From: JAIBJN01 sp963811635
GTDB taxonomy: Bacteria; Actinomycetota; Thermoleophilia; Gaiellales; Gaiellaceae
Length of the DNA: 64,000 nucleotides
NCBI GenBank assembly: GCA_963811635.1
Contig: CAWESB010000026.1
Location: forward strand, 1 to 64,000
Direction: 5' to 3'
A model generated the notes under the pieces. That model saw only the letters and a program-made list of their open reading frames with translations, did no database searches and was not told the origin of the DNA. Position numbers and translations under genes: made by a program. Of the stretch, positions 39,371-48,738 are shown in pieces. Position 1 is the first letter of the stretch, and each line of letters starts with the position of its first letter.

Positions 39371-39930
39371 CGCACCGGCGTTCCGAGCGCCGCCTGCACG
39401 TTCTCCTCGAGCCGCTCACGGTCGAACGGCCCGACGATGTGCTCGCCGACGAGCCGCCCGTCCCGGCCGAGGAACCACGTCTCCGGGAAGCCGGTGTTGC
39501 CGAAGCGCCCGAGGCTTGCCCCGTTGCCGTCGAAGGCGATCGGGTAGGTCAGGTCGTAGCGCTCGACGAAGCGCCTCGCGTCGCTGCGGAAGTCCTGCGC
39601 GTCGATGCCGAGCACGACGAGCCCTTCGTCGCGGTAGCGCTGCCAGGTCTTCTCGAGCAGCGGCGCCTCGTCCTTGCACGGCGCGCACCACGAGGCCCAG
39701 AAATTGAGCACGACGGCCTTCCCGCGGTAGTCGGCGAGCCGGATCTCGTCGTCGCCTTCGAGCGACTCGAAGACGAGCTCCGGCGGATGGGGCCGCTCTC
39801 CCCGCTCGAGGGAATCGCTCAGACCGCGGCCCTCCTCTTGCTGGGTCACCTTCCAGCCGAGAAGCCCGACGAGGAGGACGACCACGAGGACGGCCGCCGC
39901 CTGGAGGATGAGCTTGACGCGGCGCGGCAT
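39367..39930 (-). CDS. TlpA/ResA-like membrane-anchored thioredoxin-fold protein
   Basis: A 187-residue thiol-disulfide oxidoreductase. One membrane helix (about residues 9-27) anchors an extracytoplasmic thioredoxin-like domain with the active-site motif WCAPC at residues 81-85 (NFWASWCAPC). The cis-Pro region FPETWFLGRDG is also present. It probably keeps apocytochrome c cysteines reduced, working with CcdA. It is the upstream gene of the tlpA-ccmH-ccdA set on the minus strand. Confidence 0.92.
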   Translation of the reverse strand: MPRRVKLILQAAAVLVVVLLVGLLGWKVTQQEEGRGLSDSLERGERPHPPELVFESLEGDDEIRLADYRGKAVVLNFWASWCAPCKDEAPLLEKTWQRYRDEGLVVLGIDAQDFRSDARRFVERYDLTYPIAFDGNGASLGRFGNTGFPETWFLGRDGRLVGEHIVGPFDRERLEENVQAALGTPVR

Positions 39931-39957
39931 GGCCCGCGGCCCAGTCTACCGAGGGCC

Positions 39958-40923
39958 CTAGGAGGCGACGATGAAGACCGGCGTGCCGACGCGCACACGC
40001 TCGAACAGCCACTCGGCGTCGGGGATGCGCATGCGAATGCAGCCGTGCGATGCGGAGTAGCCGATCGAAGCGGCGTTCGGCGTGCCGTGGATGCCGACGC
40101 CGCCGACGCTCAGGCCCATCCAGCGGGTGCCGAGCGGGTTATTCGGCCCCGGCGGGATCGGCTCGGCGCCCTCGGCCCAGTCGCGCTTGGGCGGGTACCA
40201 CCAGGGATTGCGCGCCCTGACTCGGATCGTGAAGCTGCCGAGCGGCGTCGGGTAGGCCGACATCCCGGTTGCCACCGGGAACGACGCGACGGTGTGCATG
40301 AGGCCCGGTCCCGAGCCGCGGTACAGGTACAGCCTCTTCGACCCGCGGCGGATCACGATCGCCGGGCCGAAGCGCGACGCCGTGATCGCCGGACGCAGTG
40401 TCTTCACCGGGACGACGACGGTGTCGCGACGGTGGTTGTGGAGCGCGCCCATCAGCCGGATGCGCGCGTGGGGCCGGACGATGGCACGGCCCTTCTCCGG
40501 CCTGGTCAGCCACGGCGTCCCCCCGACCAGGCGGGCCCGCGAGTTGACCGCCTTCCGGTCGAAGACCTTGGCCCGCCGCTTGATCCAGCCACGGAGCTGG
40601 AAATCGGTGATGGCGACCTGCAGCTTCAGCGCCGCGCTGGGGGCTGCGGCGAAGGCGGCGGCGAGGGCCCTGGCGATACGGGGCCTGGCGCCGAGCCGCG
40701 AGGCCGGCACGGAGATTGTCGCGTCGCCGAGCGCGAGCGTCATCGGCTGGTCGAAGAATGCCTGGAGCGCGTCGGCCGCCTGCGCCTCCGTGAGCCCGCC
40801 GATGGCGACGCCGGAGACGGTCACCCCGGTCGGAATCGTCGGCTCCTGGGCGCTCGCGGGCGCAGCCGCAACCAGCGCAGCGGCGCACACAACCAGCAAG
40901 ACCCTCGCTCGACCCACCGTCAT
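39958..40923 (-). CDS. L,D-transpeptidase (YkuD domain) with signal peptide
   Basis: A 321-residue exported enzyme that makes 3-3 peptidoglycan cross-links or anchors proteins. A signal peptide ends near AAPASAQ (about residue 26). Residues 30-140 form an N-terminal domain that could be peptidoglycan-binding. The catalytic domain has the His and Cys of GIHGTPNAAS and SASHGCIRM near residues 275-298. Residue order matches YkuD proteins. The gene starts 38 bases from the divergent gene at 40962. Confidence 0.92.
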   Translation of the reverse strand: MTVGRARVLLVVCAAALVAAAPASAQEPTIPTGVTVSGVAIGGLTEAQAADALQAFFDQPMTLALGDATISVPASRLGARPRIARALAAAFAAAPSAALKLQVAITDFQLRGWIKRRAKVFDRKAVNSRARLVGGTPWLTRPEKGRAIVRPHARIRLMGALHNHRRDTVVVPVKTLRPAITASRFGPAIVIRRGSKRLYLYRGSGPGLMHTVASFPVATGMSAYPTPLGSFTIRVRARNPWWYPPKRDWAEGAEPIPPGPNNPLGTRWMGLSVGGVGIHGTPNAASIGYSASHGCIRMRIPDAEWLFERVRVGTPVFIVAS

Positions 40924-40961
40924 GCGATCTTAGACGAACGGGCGGCTGCAATCCTTCACGC

Positions 40962-41375
40962 ATGATCGTCTCCCTGCACGTCGCCACCGGAGGGCTCGTG
41001 GGCGCCCTCGCGGGCTCCCGCCGTCGGGCGCTGCTGCTCGGCCTCCTCGCCCACGCAGCCGGCGACGGCGTCCCCCACCAGGACGTCGCCTCGCGGCGCT
41101 TCGAAACGCTGAGCGGCTTCGCCGGGCTCGGGCTCCTGGCGGCCGCCCGCGGCCCGCTCGACCCGGTGGTCGTGGGCGCGGTCGGCGCCTCCGTGCCCGA
41201 CGTCGAGCACGTTCTTCCCTTCCCGCGCCCCGGCGGGCGCAAGCTCTTTCCCAGCCACCGCATCCGCGGCTGGCACAAGTCGGGCGGGCTGCCGGCCTCC
41301 GTGCAGCTCCTCGTCGCCGGGGCGATCCTCGGGGCGCTCGCGGCCGGGCCGCTCTACGGGCGCGTGGGCAGGTAG
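40962..41375 (+). CDS. Membrane protein resembling YdjM-like metal-dependent hydrolases
   Basis: A 137-residue membrane protein with three to four hydrophobic segments. Conserved polar pieces resemble YdjM-family putative metal-dependent hydrolases: LHVATGG at the start, HAAGDGVPHQD near residue 30, and PDVEHVLPFP near 85, rich in His and Asp. This is a family-level suggestion, not proof of hydrolase activity. The ATG start gives an N-terminal first helix. The stop overlaps the convergent spermidine synthase-like gene by 22 bases. Confidence 0.62.
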   Translation: MIVSLHVATGGLVGALAGSRRRALLLGLLAHAAGDGVPHQDVASRRFETLSGFAGLGLLAAARGPLDPVVVGAVGASVPDVEHVLPFPRPGGRKLFPSHRIRGWHKSGGLPASVQLLVAGAILGALAAGPLYGRVGR

Positions 41376-42919
41376 TCCTCGTCGACCTCGCCGCCGCGGG
41401 CGATGAAGTCGATGATCATCCGGTCGGTCAGCCATTCGACCGGCGCGCGGTCGTCGGTCAGCGGCCGCTCGACCGCGGCCACGGGCCGCAGGCCGTCCTG
41501 GAAGAGCGGCACGAGCGGCCCGACGTCCGCAGGCGCGGCCTCGACCCGGTCGGCCAGCTCCTCGCGGGAGATCTCCGAGTCGAAGCCGAGCATGAGCTCG
41601 TTGAAGCGCAGCGGCCGCCAGCGCCAGGCTTGCGGGAACTCCGCCAGGAGCGTGCTCCCGATCGCCTCCGAGAGCCGCTCGTCGCCCGGCACGCTCGCGA
41701 CGTTGAGCGCCACGACCCCGCCCGGCCGGAGGTGTTCCTTCACGGCCGCGAAGAACTCACGCGTCGCCAGGTAGAACGGGATGTAGGGCTGGTGGTAGGC
41801 GTCGACGACGATGACGTCGTAGGTCTCGTCGGTGAGCTCGAGAAACGGGCGCCCATCGTCGGCAATGACGTGGAGACGCGGGTTGTCGTCCAGCCCGAGG
41901 TACTCGCGCCCGGCCTCGCTCACCTCCGGGTCGATCTCGACGCCGTCGATCTCGACGTTCGGGTACAGCTCGCCGTAGGCGCGCGCGACCGTCCCGCCGG
42001 CGTTGCCGATGATGAGCATGCGCTCGACCGGCCGGTCGAGCAGCGGCGGCACGAGCAAGAAGGTGTCCCAGACACCGCCGGTGAGAACGGAGTCCTCGTG
42101 CCAGACGGAGTGGACGGCGACGCCCTCGTTCAGCTTGAGCGCCCGCGAGCCGTCGGCTCGCTCGACGATCTGGATGTACTGGTAGGAGGATTCGGTCTCG
42201 AACAGGAGCCCGGTGCTCGCCTTGATCGTGCCGGCGGGGACGAAGAGGAGTCCGACGGCGGCGAGCGTCAGCAGCTGCCAGCGGGGGCCGAGGAGCAGCG
42301 CGGCCGCGAGGACGAGGAGCACGGCCGACCCGAGCATCGTCCGCTGCGTGCCGAGGAGCGGGATGGCCACGATCGCCGAGAGGAAGGTGCCGACGATGGA
42401 GCCGACCGTCGAGAGGGCGTAGAGGCGCCCCGCGACGGCACCGGCCTCCTTCACGTCCACGAGGGCGAGTCGAATCGCGAAAGGAGCGACCGCCCCCAGC
42501 AGCGTGATCGGCACGGCGAAGAGCGCGAGCGCCGCGAAGAACGAGCCGACGACGGCGCCGACCGACACCGCGTCGAGCCCGCGCAGCGTGATCTCGAGGA
42601 TCGGCCGCGCGATGAACGGCGTCAGGGCGACGGCACCGGCGGCGACGAGGATCATCCAGCCGAGGAGCCGCGGCTCCGGCCGCCGGTCGGCAACCTTGCC
42701 GCCGAGCCAGTAGCCGATGGAGAGATAGAGCAGGATCAGCCCGATGATGTTCGCCCACACGATCGTCGAGCTCCCGAAGTAGGGCGCGAGCAGCCGCGAG
42801 GCGGCGATCTCGGTGGCGAGCGTGGCCGCCCCGGCCGTGAAAACGACGATGCCGAGGCGCGTCCGGCCGACGGACGCGACGACGGGCACGGAGGGCGCGG
42901 CGGCGTCCGAGGCGGTCAT
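41354..42919 (-). CDS. Membrane-fused spermidine synthase-like protein
   Basis: About 521 residues. The first 220 residues hold seven or more membrane helices. A C-terminal spermidine synthase-like (SAM-dependent methyltransferase fold) domain starts near residue 240. Recognisable pieces are MLIIGNAGGTVARAYGELYP, the acidic EIDGVEIDPEVSEAG and the DVIVVDAYHQPYIPFYLAT segment. No S-adenosylmethionine decarboxylase gene is adjacent, so a polyamine role is uncertain. The ATG at 42919 starts just before the first helix. Membrane-fused versions are common in actinobacteria. Confidence 0.82.
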   Translation of the reverse strand: MTASDAAAPSVPVVASVGRTRLGIVVFTAGAATLATEIAASRLLAPYFGSSTIVWANIIGLILLYLSIGYWLGGKVADRRPEPRLLGWMILVAAGAVALTPFIARPILEITLRGLDAVSVGAVVGSFFAALALFAVPITLLGAVAPFAIRLALVDVKEAGAVAGRLYALSTVGSIVGTFLSAIVAIPLLGTQRTMLGSAVLLVLAAALLLGPRWQLLTLAAVGLLFVPAGTIKASTGLLFETESSYQYIQIVERADGSRALKLNEGVAVHSVWHEDSVLTGGVWDTFLLVPPLLDRPVERMLIIGNAGGTVARAYGELYPNVEIDGVEIDPEVSEAGREYLGLDDNPRLHVIADDGRPFLELTDETYDVIVVDAYHQPYIPFYLATREFFAAVKEHLRPGGVVALNVASVPGDERLSEAIGSTLLAEFPQAWRWRPLRFNELMLGFDSEISREELADRVEAAPADVGPLVPLFQDGLRPVAAVERPLTDDRAPVEWLTDRMIIDFIARGGEVDEDYLPTRP

Positions 42920-42926
42920 GCGGCTC

Positions 42927-45687
42927 TCAGCGTGCCAGCTTGAGACAGACGATGGCGCAGTCGTCTCCGAGCTCGCCGCCGGCGAAGGCACGGCAGTCGG
43001 ACAGGATCTCGGCTGCCAGCTTCTGGGCGGGAAGGTCGTGCGCCTCGGCGAGGAGCCGGTCGAGCCGTTCTTCGCCGTAGAGCTCGGTGCCGCGGCGGGC
43101 CTCGACGACGCCGTCCGTGTAGAGGACGACCGTGGAGCCGGGCTCGAGCACCGCTCGCTCCTGCTCGTAGTCCTGGTCGGGCTCGATCCCGAGCGGAAGG
43201 CCGGTGCCGCCCAGCGCGACAACGCGGCCCCCGGGGCTGACGACGCGGGCCGGCGGGTGCCCCGCGCTGGCGATCGCCACCTCGCGGCCCGCGACGTCGA
43301 CGAGGCCATAGAGCAGGGTGACGAACTTCCCATGCTCGATCTCGTCGCAGGCGACGTCGTTTGCAGCGCGGAGGAACGCCGCCGGGTCGGCCTCTCCCCG
43401 GGCCAGCACGCGGAAGATGTATTTCGCCATAGCCATGTCGGCCGCGGCCGAGATGCCCTTCCCGAGCACGTCGCCGATCGCGACCGCCAGCCGGCGGTCG
43501 TCGAGGACGACGAAGTCGTAGAGGTCCCCGCCGACGTCGACGCGTGCGGAGGACTGGTACACGTGCCCGACGTCGAGGCCTGGGACGCTGGGGATCTGCC
43601 GAGGGAGGAGCGAGCGCTGCATGGTCTCGGAGAAGTCCTGCTGCTGCTGGGAGAGGCGGGCGTTGTCGATCGCGAGCGCCGCCTGGGCGGCCACGGCCGC
43701 GGCGGCGTCGATCTCCGGCCGCTCGAGCGGCCGCGCCGGGTCGAAGGAGACGACGGTGAGGGTTCCGAGCACCTCGCCAGGCGTCGCGAGCGGGAGCACG
43801 GCCCCGGTGGCGCCCTGGCGGAGGAACGGATCGAGCACGCGGTGGGCGTCCTCCGGGGCGGCCGTGCCGGGGCTGAGGGTCACGGCCCGCTTCGAGCGGA
43901 GCAGCCGTTGCGCCAGCGGGGCCGAGAGCGGCTGCGGGCGTGCAACGAGCGCGCCGACCACCTCCTCCGCCTCCGGATCGGCGACGTGGACGGCACGCGC
44001 GGTCAGCGCCTCGGTGCGAGGATCCGGCATGCGGATGACCGCGACGTCGGCGTCGAGGAGCTCCACCATCGCGCGCGCGACGGCGTCGAGCGTTGCGTCG
44101 AGGGAGAGGCTCTCGGTGAAGGACTGGGAAATCGCGTAGAGGCCCCGCAGCTGGCGCGCAGCGCGTCGCTCGGACTCGAGGGTGCGCTCGAGGATCGTCG
44201 AGAGCTCCTTCGTCCGCTCGTGCAGGCGCGCGTTCTGCACGGCGACGGCGAGCTGGCTGGAGAGGGCGAGGAGCAGGCCCTCCTCGCCGTCCTTGTAGGC
44301 GCGTGGGCGCGTCTTGAAGACCGCGAGGGCCCCGATCGCCTCGTCGTGCACGAGCAGCGGGATGAACAGGACCCGGCGGACGCCGGTCTCCTCGACCACG
44401 GCCTCGAGGCCGGCCATGCGGGGATCCGCGCGCAGGTCCTCGACGAAGAGGAAGCCGCGGCTCCGCGACGGGCCGAGGGCCAGCTCGAGGAGGCGGTTGG
44501 CCAGCTCGGTGTGCGGACCGGTCAGCCCGCGCGAGGCGGCGGCGGAGAGTCGGCCCTCGTCACGGAGGTAGACGGCGACGTGCCCGCTCGATGCCAGCTC
44601 GGCGACCCGCTCGACCGCCGTATCGAGAGTGTGGGCGAGCGAGAGCTGCGCGATCGCCTGGCTGACGACGGCGACGAGCGTCTGCGAGCGGCGGAGCGCG
44701 ACCTCCACTTCGCCGACCCGCCGGCTCCGCCGAAGTGCGAGCGCCGCACCGATGCCGAACGGGGAGAGCTTGTCGAGGTCGGGCTCGACCGGGCCCCGTT
44801 CGTCGAAGGCGAGGCGGAGAACAGCGGCCGGGGGCTCGCCGAGCGGAATCGTGTGCACGTGCCACGAGCCGACTACGACCGGCCCGGCCTCCCGCTCGTC
44901 GAGCGCGCCGCGGATGCTCTCGGCGGCCTCGACCAGGTCGGGCGCGGCGGCCCCGAAGCCGTGGGCGGCGAGCAGTGATGGGCTCCCATCGCCGTCGAGC
45001 CTCCAGAGCGTGGCTCCGGCGGCCTCCGCCGCCTCGGCGGCCACCTTGACGATCTGCGCGGCCGTCTCGTCCTCGTTCGCGCCGGCGGCGAGCGCCTCAC
45101 CGAGCAGCTCGAGCTGGCCGCGCGAGAGCTCGAGTTGACCGTTCTGGCCCGACCTGCCCCGCCCGTTCGAGCCGCAGCGCGAGGGCGACGTGGGCGGCGG
45201 CCGCGGCGGCGAGCGCGCCCTCCTCCGGCCCGAAGGGCAGCCCCGACCGGTAGAGCTCGAGCAGCGCGACGACGCTGCCCTCCACCGAGACCGGCACGAG
45301 CCGGGCGATCGGAGTTCCGGCGCGGGACGCTGTCCGACGGACGACGGCCGGCGCAGCGGGGTCGCCCGGCGCGTCCTCGTACTCGAGCTCCGCCGCGCCG
45401 ACGTCCGCACAGGCGATGCGCGTGCCCTGCAGCTCGGCCGCGAGCGCGGCCGAGTCCGACTGCACGGCCCGCGCGACAAGGTGGCCGGTGTCCTCCCCCA
45501 GGCGCGCGACGACGAGCTCGGCCCCGGTCCCGAGCGCCACAGCCCGCAGGAGCGCGGCCAGCCCGCGGTCGGCCCGCCCACCCCGGACGAGCTCCAGCGC
45601 CGCCGCGGCGAAGGCGGAGAGCGCGGTCCCGGCAGCCTCGGTCGGCAGGGCCGCCCGCGCGCGGGTGGATCCCTCGAGCCCCTCCAT
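42927..45687 (-). CDS. Multi-GAF SpoIIE/RsbU-type PP2C phosphatase, frameshifted
   Basis: About 919 residues once one base is removed. GAF-like sensor regions occupy about residues 1-650. The C-terminal PP2C-type domain has QRSLLPRQIPSVPGL, DVGGDLYDFVVLDDRRLAV, GDVLGKGISAA and ending EILSDCRAF...DDCAIVCLK, the metal-binding Asp pattern of SpoIIE/RsbU. Such proteins control anti-sigma factor partners. The N-terminal ~180 residues (from ATG at 45687) are in one frame and the rest in another, with the break between about 45137 and 45170, near a GGGG run at 45157-45160. I read this as a likely sequence error. Confidence 0.85.
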
Positions 45688-45774
45688 TCGCGCATTATCG
45701 CGACCTCCTGCAAGGGGACGCAGAGGTCGCCTCCGGTTGCGGCATCCGGCCGGAGCCGCAACAATCCCTGGCCG

Positions 45775-46038
45775 ATGGCAGCGCCCGCCCCCCGTCGCGC
45801 CCACTGGGAGGAGCTCCCTGAGGAAGAGCTCACCCCGGAGGACCCGCCGCTCGATCCCCATGCGATCCAGCGGCGGCTTCGGCGCGAGCGCGCAAAGCGC
45901 CACGCCTGGCACGAGCATCAGCGGGAACGGCGCCTGGCAGGGATCCGCTTCCTCGCCCTTATCGGCACGCTCATCTTCCTGACGCTCTTCCTCAGCCTGT
46001 CGATCTGGGAGAAGATCGGCTCCGTCTTCGGGCTCTAG
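45775..46038 (+). CDS. Small hypothetical membrane protein
   Basis: An 87-residue protein with a charged first 50 residues (many Glu and Arg) and one membrane helix at about residues 58-77. The ATG at 45775 is 88 bases from the divergent phosphatase gene. Its stop TAG overlaps the GTG start of the next gene by one base, so the two form a transcription unit. No family was recognised. Coding is supported by the sharp change from charged to hydrophobic residues. Confidence 0.6.
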   Translation: MAAPAPRRAHWEELPEEELTPEDPPLDPHAIQRRLRRERAKRHAWHEHQRERRLAGIRFLALIGTLIFLTLFLSLSIWEKIGSVFGL

Positions 46039-46487
46039 TGCCTTTGACGGCCGTGCGCCCACAACCCCCTAGCGCAGGCGCGGGCCTCTGGCGCACCGGC
46101 GAGCTACTCGCCTGGCTCGGCGGGCTCGTGCTGACACTCGGCTCGTTCATGGGCTGGTACACGATCTCGGGCGACGTGCGGGGGAAGCTCTCGGTGCTCG
46201 GCTGGAACACGGGCACCATCGGCAAGGTCGTCTTCCTGATCGGCGTGATCGTCCTCCTCCTCCTGGCCCTGCGCGCGTTCGGGGTGGAGCTGCCGCCGAG
46301 CGTGCCGGACGGCATGGTCATCGCCGCCCTGGGGCTCGTCGCCACGATCCTCGTCCTCGTGCGCCTGATCGACATCCCCGAGGCCTTCCAGCCGACGGTC
46401 GGCCGGGGCATCGGGATCTGGCTCAGCCTCCTGGCGTCACTGCTCCTGATCGTGGCCGGGCTGCTGAAGTCGGCCGAAGACGCCTGA
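46038..46487 (+). CDS. Hypothetical four-helix membrane protein
   Basis: A 149-residue protein with four predicted membrane helices (about 21-39, 62-80, 92-110, 124-143). The extracellular or lumenal loop contains FMGWYTISGDVRGKLS, seen in several actinobacterial membrane proteins of unknown role. The GTG start overlaps the stop of the upstream small gene. Its C-terminal part overlaps the convergent PAP2 gene by about 65 bases, so one of the two may be misdefined at its end. Confidence 0.62.
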   Translation: MPLTAVRPQPPSAGAGLWRTGELLAWLGGLVLTLGSFMGWYTISGDVRGKLSVLGWNTGTIGKVVFLIGVIVLLLLALRAFGVELPPSVPDGMVIAALGLVATILVLVRLIDIPEAFQPTVGRGIGIWLSLLASLLLIVAGLLKSAEDA

Positions 46488-46998
46488 CGAGGGCGATCGC
46501 GGCCAGCCCGACGGCCGCGCCCAGAACGGCGCCGGCGAGCACGTCGCCCGGGTAATGGACACCCACGTAGACGCGTGAGAAGGCGACCGCCGCGGCGAGC
46601 AGGCCGAGCCAGACGCCGCCGCGGCCGATCAGGTAGGTCAGGATGATCGCTCCGGCTACGCTCGTCGCCGCATGGCCGGAGGGGAACGAGCCGGCGACGT
46701 CCCAGCGGAGGAGCGGGTCCGCGGCCGGGATGACCTCGTACGGGCGCTCGCGGTCGACGGCGAGCTTGAGCAGCGACGTCAGCAGGTCGGCCGTCCACAC
46801 CGTAGCCGCGGTCACGAGGGTCGTGAACAGCAGGGGCTTGCGGGCCCAGAGCGCCAGCAGCGGCGCGAGCGCGATCCAGAGGAGCGACGCCTGGCCGGCG
46901 GCGGAGAGCCCGACGAACAGCCAGTCGAACGGCTGCGCGCGGTGCTCGACAACCCATGTGAAGACGTCGCGGTCGAGTTCGGTCAGGCCGGGAGGCAC
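46423..46998 (-). CDS. PAP2-family membrane phosphatase
   Basis: A 191-residue membrane phosphatase. The PAP2 motifs are present: KLAVDRERP (K-x6-RP) near residue 78, SFPSGHAATS near 102-111, and SRVYVGVHYPGD near 139-150, with conserved catalytic His. Members dephosphorylate undecaprenyl pyrophosphate or other lipid phosphates. Four to six hydrophobic stretches fit a polytopic protein. It overlaps the convergent gene at its end. The exact lipid substrate is not known. Confidence 0.88.
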   Translation of the reverse strand: MPPGLTELDRDVFTWVVEHRAQPFDWLFVGLSAAGQASLLWIALAPLLALWARKPLLFTTLVTAATVWTADLLTSLLKLAVDRERPYEVIPAADPLLRWDVAGSFPSGHAATSVAGAIILTYLIGRGGVWLGLLAAAVAFSRVYVGVHYPGDVLAGAVLGAAVGLAAIALVRRLRPTSAARPRSGAVTPGG

Positions 46999-47011
46999 AT
47001 GCGCAGGAGTA

Positions 47012-47623
47012 TCAGGAGCCGAGGAGCTGCTTCGTCGCCTCGAGGAGCTTGCTCGGGTCGAAGGGCTTGCCGATGAACGCCTGCGCGCCGCGCTCCTCGG
47101 CCTTCCCCGCCTCCTCGATCTTGCCGCTGTACATGATCACCTGGATCGCGTCGACGCCGTGGCGCTCCTGGACGCGGTGCAGCATCTCCCACCCGTCCAT
47201 CTGGGGCATCATCACGTCGAGGAGGATCAGGTCGGGCGGCTCGTCGTCGAGCGCTGCGAGACCCTCGCCGGCACTCGCAGCCTCGCGCACCGCATAGCCC
47301 TCCGCCTCGAGGTTGGCTCGGATGAACTCCCGCAGGGCCGGGTCGTCGTCGACGACGAGGACGGTCGCACCGCCTGTCTTCTCCGCCCGGCTCGTGACCC
47401 GCGGCCCGGCGAGGAACGCCTCGAGGTCGGCGCGCTGGAAGCGACGGTGGCCCCCGGGCGTGTAGAAGGCTGGGAGACGTCCGGCGTCCGCCCACTTGCG
47501 CACGGTCGACTGTGCCGCACCGAGAAATGCGGCAGCCTGGCCGAGGGTGAGCCACTCTCGACCGTCGTCCGCCCCCCTTCGCGCGTCGGCGGACTCAAGC
47601 TTTCGGTCGCCTTGCATGGGCAT
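47012..47623 (-). CDS. DNA-binding HTH plus receiver-domain regulator
   Basis: About 203 residues from ATG 47623. The first 70 residues resemble a MerR/excisionase-like winged helix (WLTLGQAAAFLGAAQSTVRKWADAG, then GHRRFQRADLEAFL). The remaining part is a receiver (VLVVDDDPALREFIRANLE) with the phosphorylatable Asp in LILLDVMMPQMDGWEM, and Lys in FIGKPFDPSKL. HTH before receiver is an unusual order; most response regulators have the receiver first. No kinase is adjacent. An alternative start TTG at 47632 adds three residues. Confidence 0.82.
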   Translation of the reverse strand: MPMQGDRKLESADARRGADDGREWLTLGQAAAFLGAAQSTVRKWADAGRLPAFYTPGGHRRFQRADLEAFLAGPRVTSRAEKTGGATVLVVDDDPALREFIRANLEAEGYAVREAASAGEGLAALDDEPPDLILLDVMMPQMDGWEMLHRVQERHGVDAIQVIMYSGKIEEAGKAEERGAQAFIGKPFDPSKLLEATKQLLGS

Positions 47624-47689
47624 GGGCCGCAATCAAAAAAGCTACCAAATCCTCACATTTCTTTACCTGGCCTAGTGGCCAGTCTTGGG

Positions 47690-47947
47690 TCAGCGTTCCG
47701 ACGTCGTGACCGTCACGGTGCGCTCCTGCGGCTCGACCGTCAACGGCTCGAGCGTGCGCACGATCGTCTGGGTCCCGCCCGGGTCGGGAGCGCTCTCGAG
47801 CGCCCGGCCGATCGCCAGGCCGGCCACGAAGACCACGGCGAGAACCGCCAGGCGGAAGATCCAGACGGCCACCCGCCGGCCCGACGACCGTCGCGGCGGC
47901 CGTCCGCGCTCGCGGTAGCGTACGGGTCCGGGACTGCCGGCCGTCAC
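47690..47947 (-). CDS. Small single-pass membrane protein
   Basis: An 85-residue protein: a basic N-terminus (RYRERGRPPRRSSGRR), one membrane helix at about residues 26-47, and a Thr/Val-rich tail (TVTVTTSER). It overlaps the upstream 104-residue gene by four bases and is 67 bases from the HTH-receiver gene. No function was recognised. Its position in the DUF501/ftsB line suggests a cell-envelope role, but this is only context. Confidence 0.55.
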   Translation of the reverse strand: MTAGSPGPVRYRERGRPPRRSSGRRVAVWIFRLAVLAVVFVAGLAIGRALESAPDPGGTQTIVRTLEPLTVEPQERTVTVTTSER

Positions 47948-48258
47948 GGGCGGTAGTCACTCGCCCCGAGGGCGTAGTGCGCAAAGGCCGCGTCCTGGAC
48001 GAGCGCGACGTCGCGGATACCAGCGCGCGACTTCGGCGGTGCCGAGCGGAGGACGACATCGCGGATCCAGTCCTCGGACCCCTCGTACGCGCGCGCGAGC
48101 TCGGCGAGCGTGAAGGTCTGGCCGACCCGCCTGCGCAGCTCGGCCAGCACTGCCTCGACGAGCAGCCAGAGGTGCCGGCCCCGCGCCGTGTCGGCGCCGA
48201 CCGTGTCCAGCCGCCGCTTGCCCTCGTCCCACTGCTGCCGCGTGCTCTCGAGGATCAT
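47944..48258 (-). CDS. Conserved-looking hypothetical protein downstream of DUF501
   Basis: A 104-residue soluble, helix-rich protein. The ATG at 48258 overlaps the DUF501 stop (ATGA), giving translational coupling, and its stop overlaps the next small membrane gene. The N-terminal half (WDEGKRRLDTVGADTARGRH) and the segment VVLRSAPPKSRAGIRDVALV have no match I can name. It lies in the position that in other actinobacteria is often held by other ftsB-cluster genes. Confidence 0.62.
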   Translation of the reverse strand: MILESTRQQWDEGKRRLDTVGADTARGRHLWLLVEAVLAELRRRVGQTFTLAELARAYEGSEDWIRDVVLRSAPPKSRAGIRDVALVQDAAFAHYALGASDYRP

Positions 48259-48734
48259 GCCGCCGCCCCGTTGCCGCCGGCCCGGGCGCAGCGCTCGTCC
48301 GGGCACCAGCGCTCGTCGACCTCGTCCAGGATCCGCTCGCCCAGCTCGTAGCCGGGCCGCGCGAGCGCAAAGGCTGCGTGGGCGTGCAGGCACTTGAGGT
48401 TCTCTCGCGCGCGGGTGCCGCCGATCCCGACGTCGAGCTCCGGACGGAGCTCTCGCTGCTCGCGGTCGGCACGCGCAAGGCTCTCGCCCAGCTCCGGGTC
48501 GTCCCTGGCCGCCTGCGACCAGCGCTCGACGCCGCCCGCGGCCTCGAGGCGAGCAATCGCCGCCACGAGCCAGGGGCAGGTCAGGTAGTAGGTGGTCGGG
48601 AAGGGCTCGCCGTCCGGCCCGAAGGGCGCCTGCTCCGTAACCGCGGGATAGCCGTACGGACAGCGGACCTCAACCCGCCGAAACGTGCGAGCGGGCCGCC
48701 CAAGCTGCCAGGAGACCACCGTCCGGTCGTCCAC
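48255..48734 (-). CDS. DUF501 family protein
   Basis: About 159 residues. DUF501 proteins are actinobacterial, and in many species sit next to ftsB and ppx. The conserved stretch RCPYGYPAVTEQAPFGPDG and the short GIGGTRARENLKCLHAHAAF are visible. Its function is unknown. The GTG at 48734 sits 4 bases from the end of the ftsB-like gene and begins just before the conserved part. It is probably co-transcribed from eno-pyk-ftsB onwards. Confidence 0.85.
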   Translation of the reverse strand: MDDRTVVSWQLGRPARTFRRVEVRCPYGYPAVTEQAPFGPDGEPFPTTYYLTCPWLVAAIARLEAAGGVERWSQAARDDPELGESLARADREQRELRPELDVGIGGTRARENLKCLHAHAAFALARPGYELGERILDEVDERWCPDERCARAGGNGAAA

Positions 48735-48738
48735 CAGA

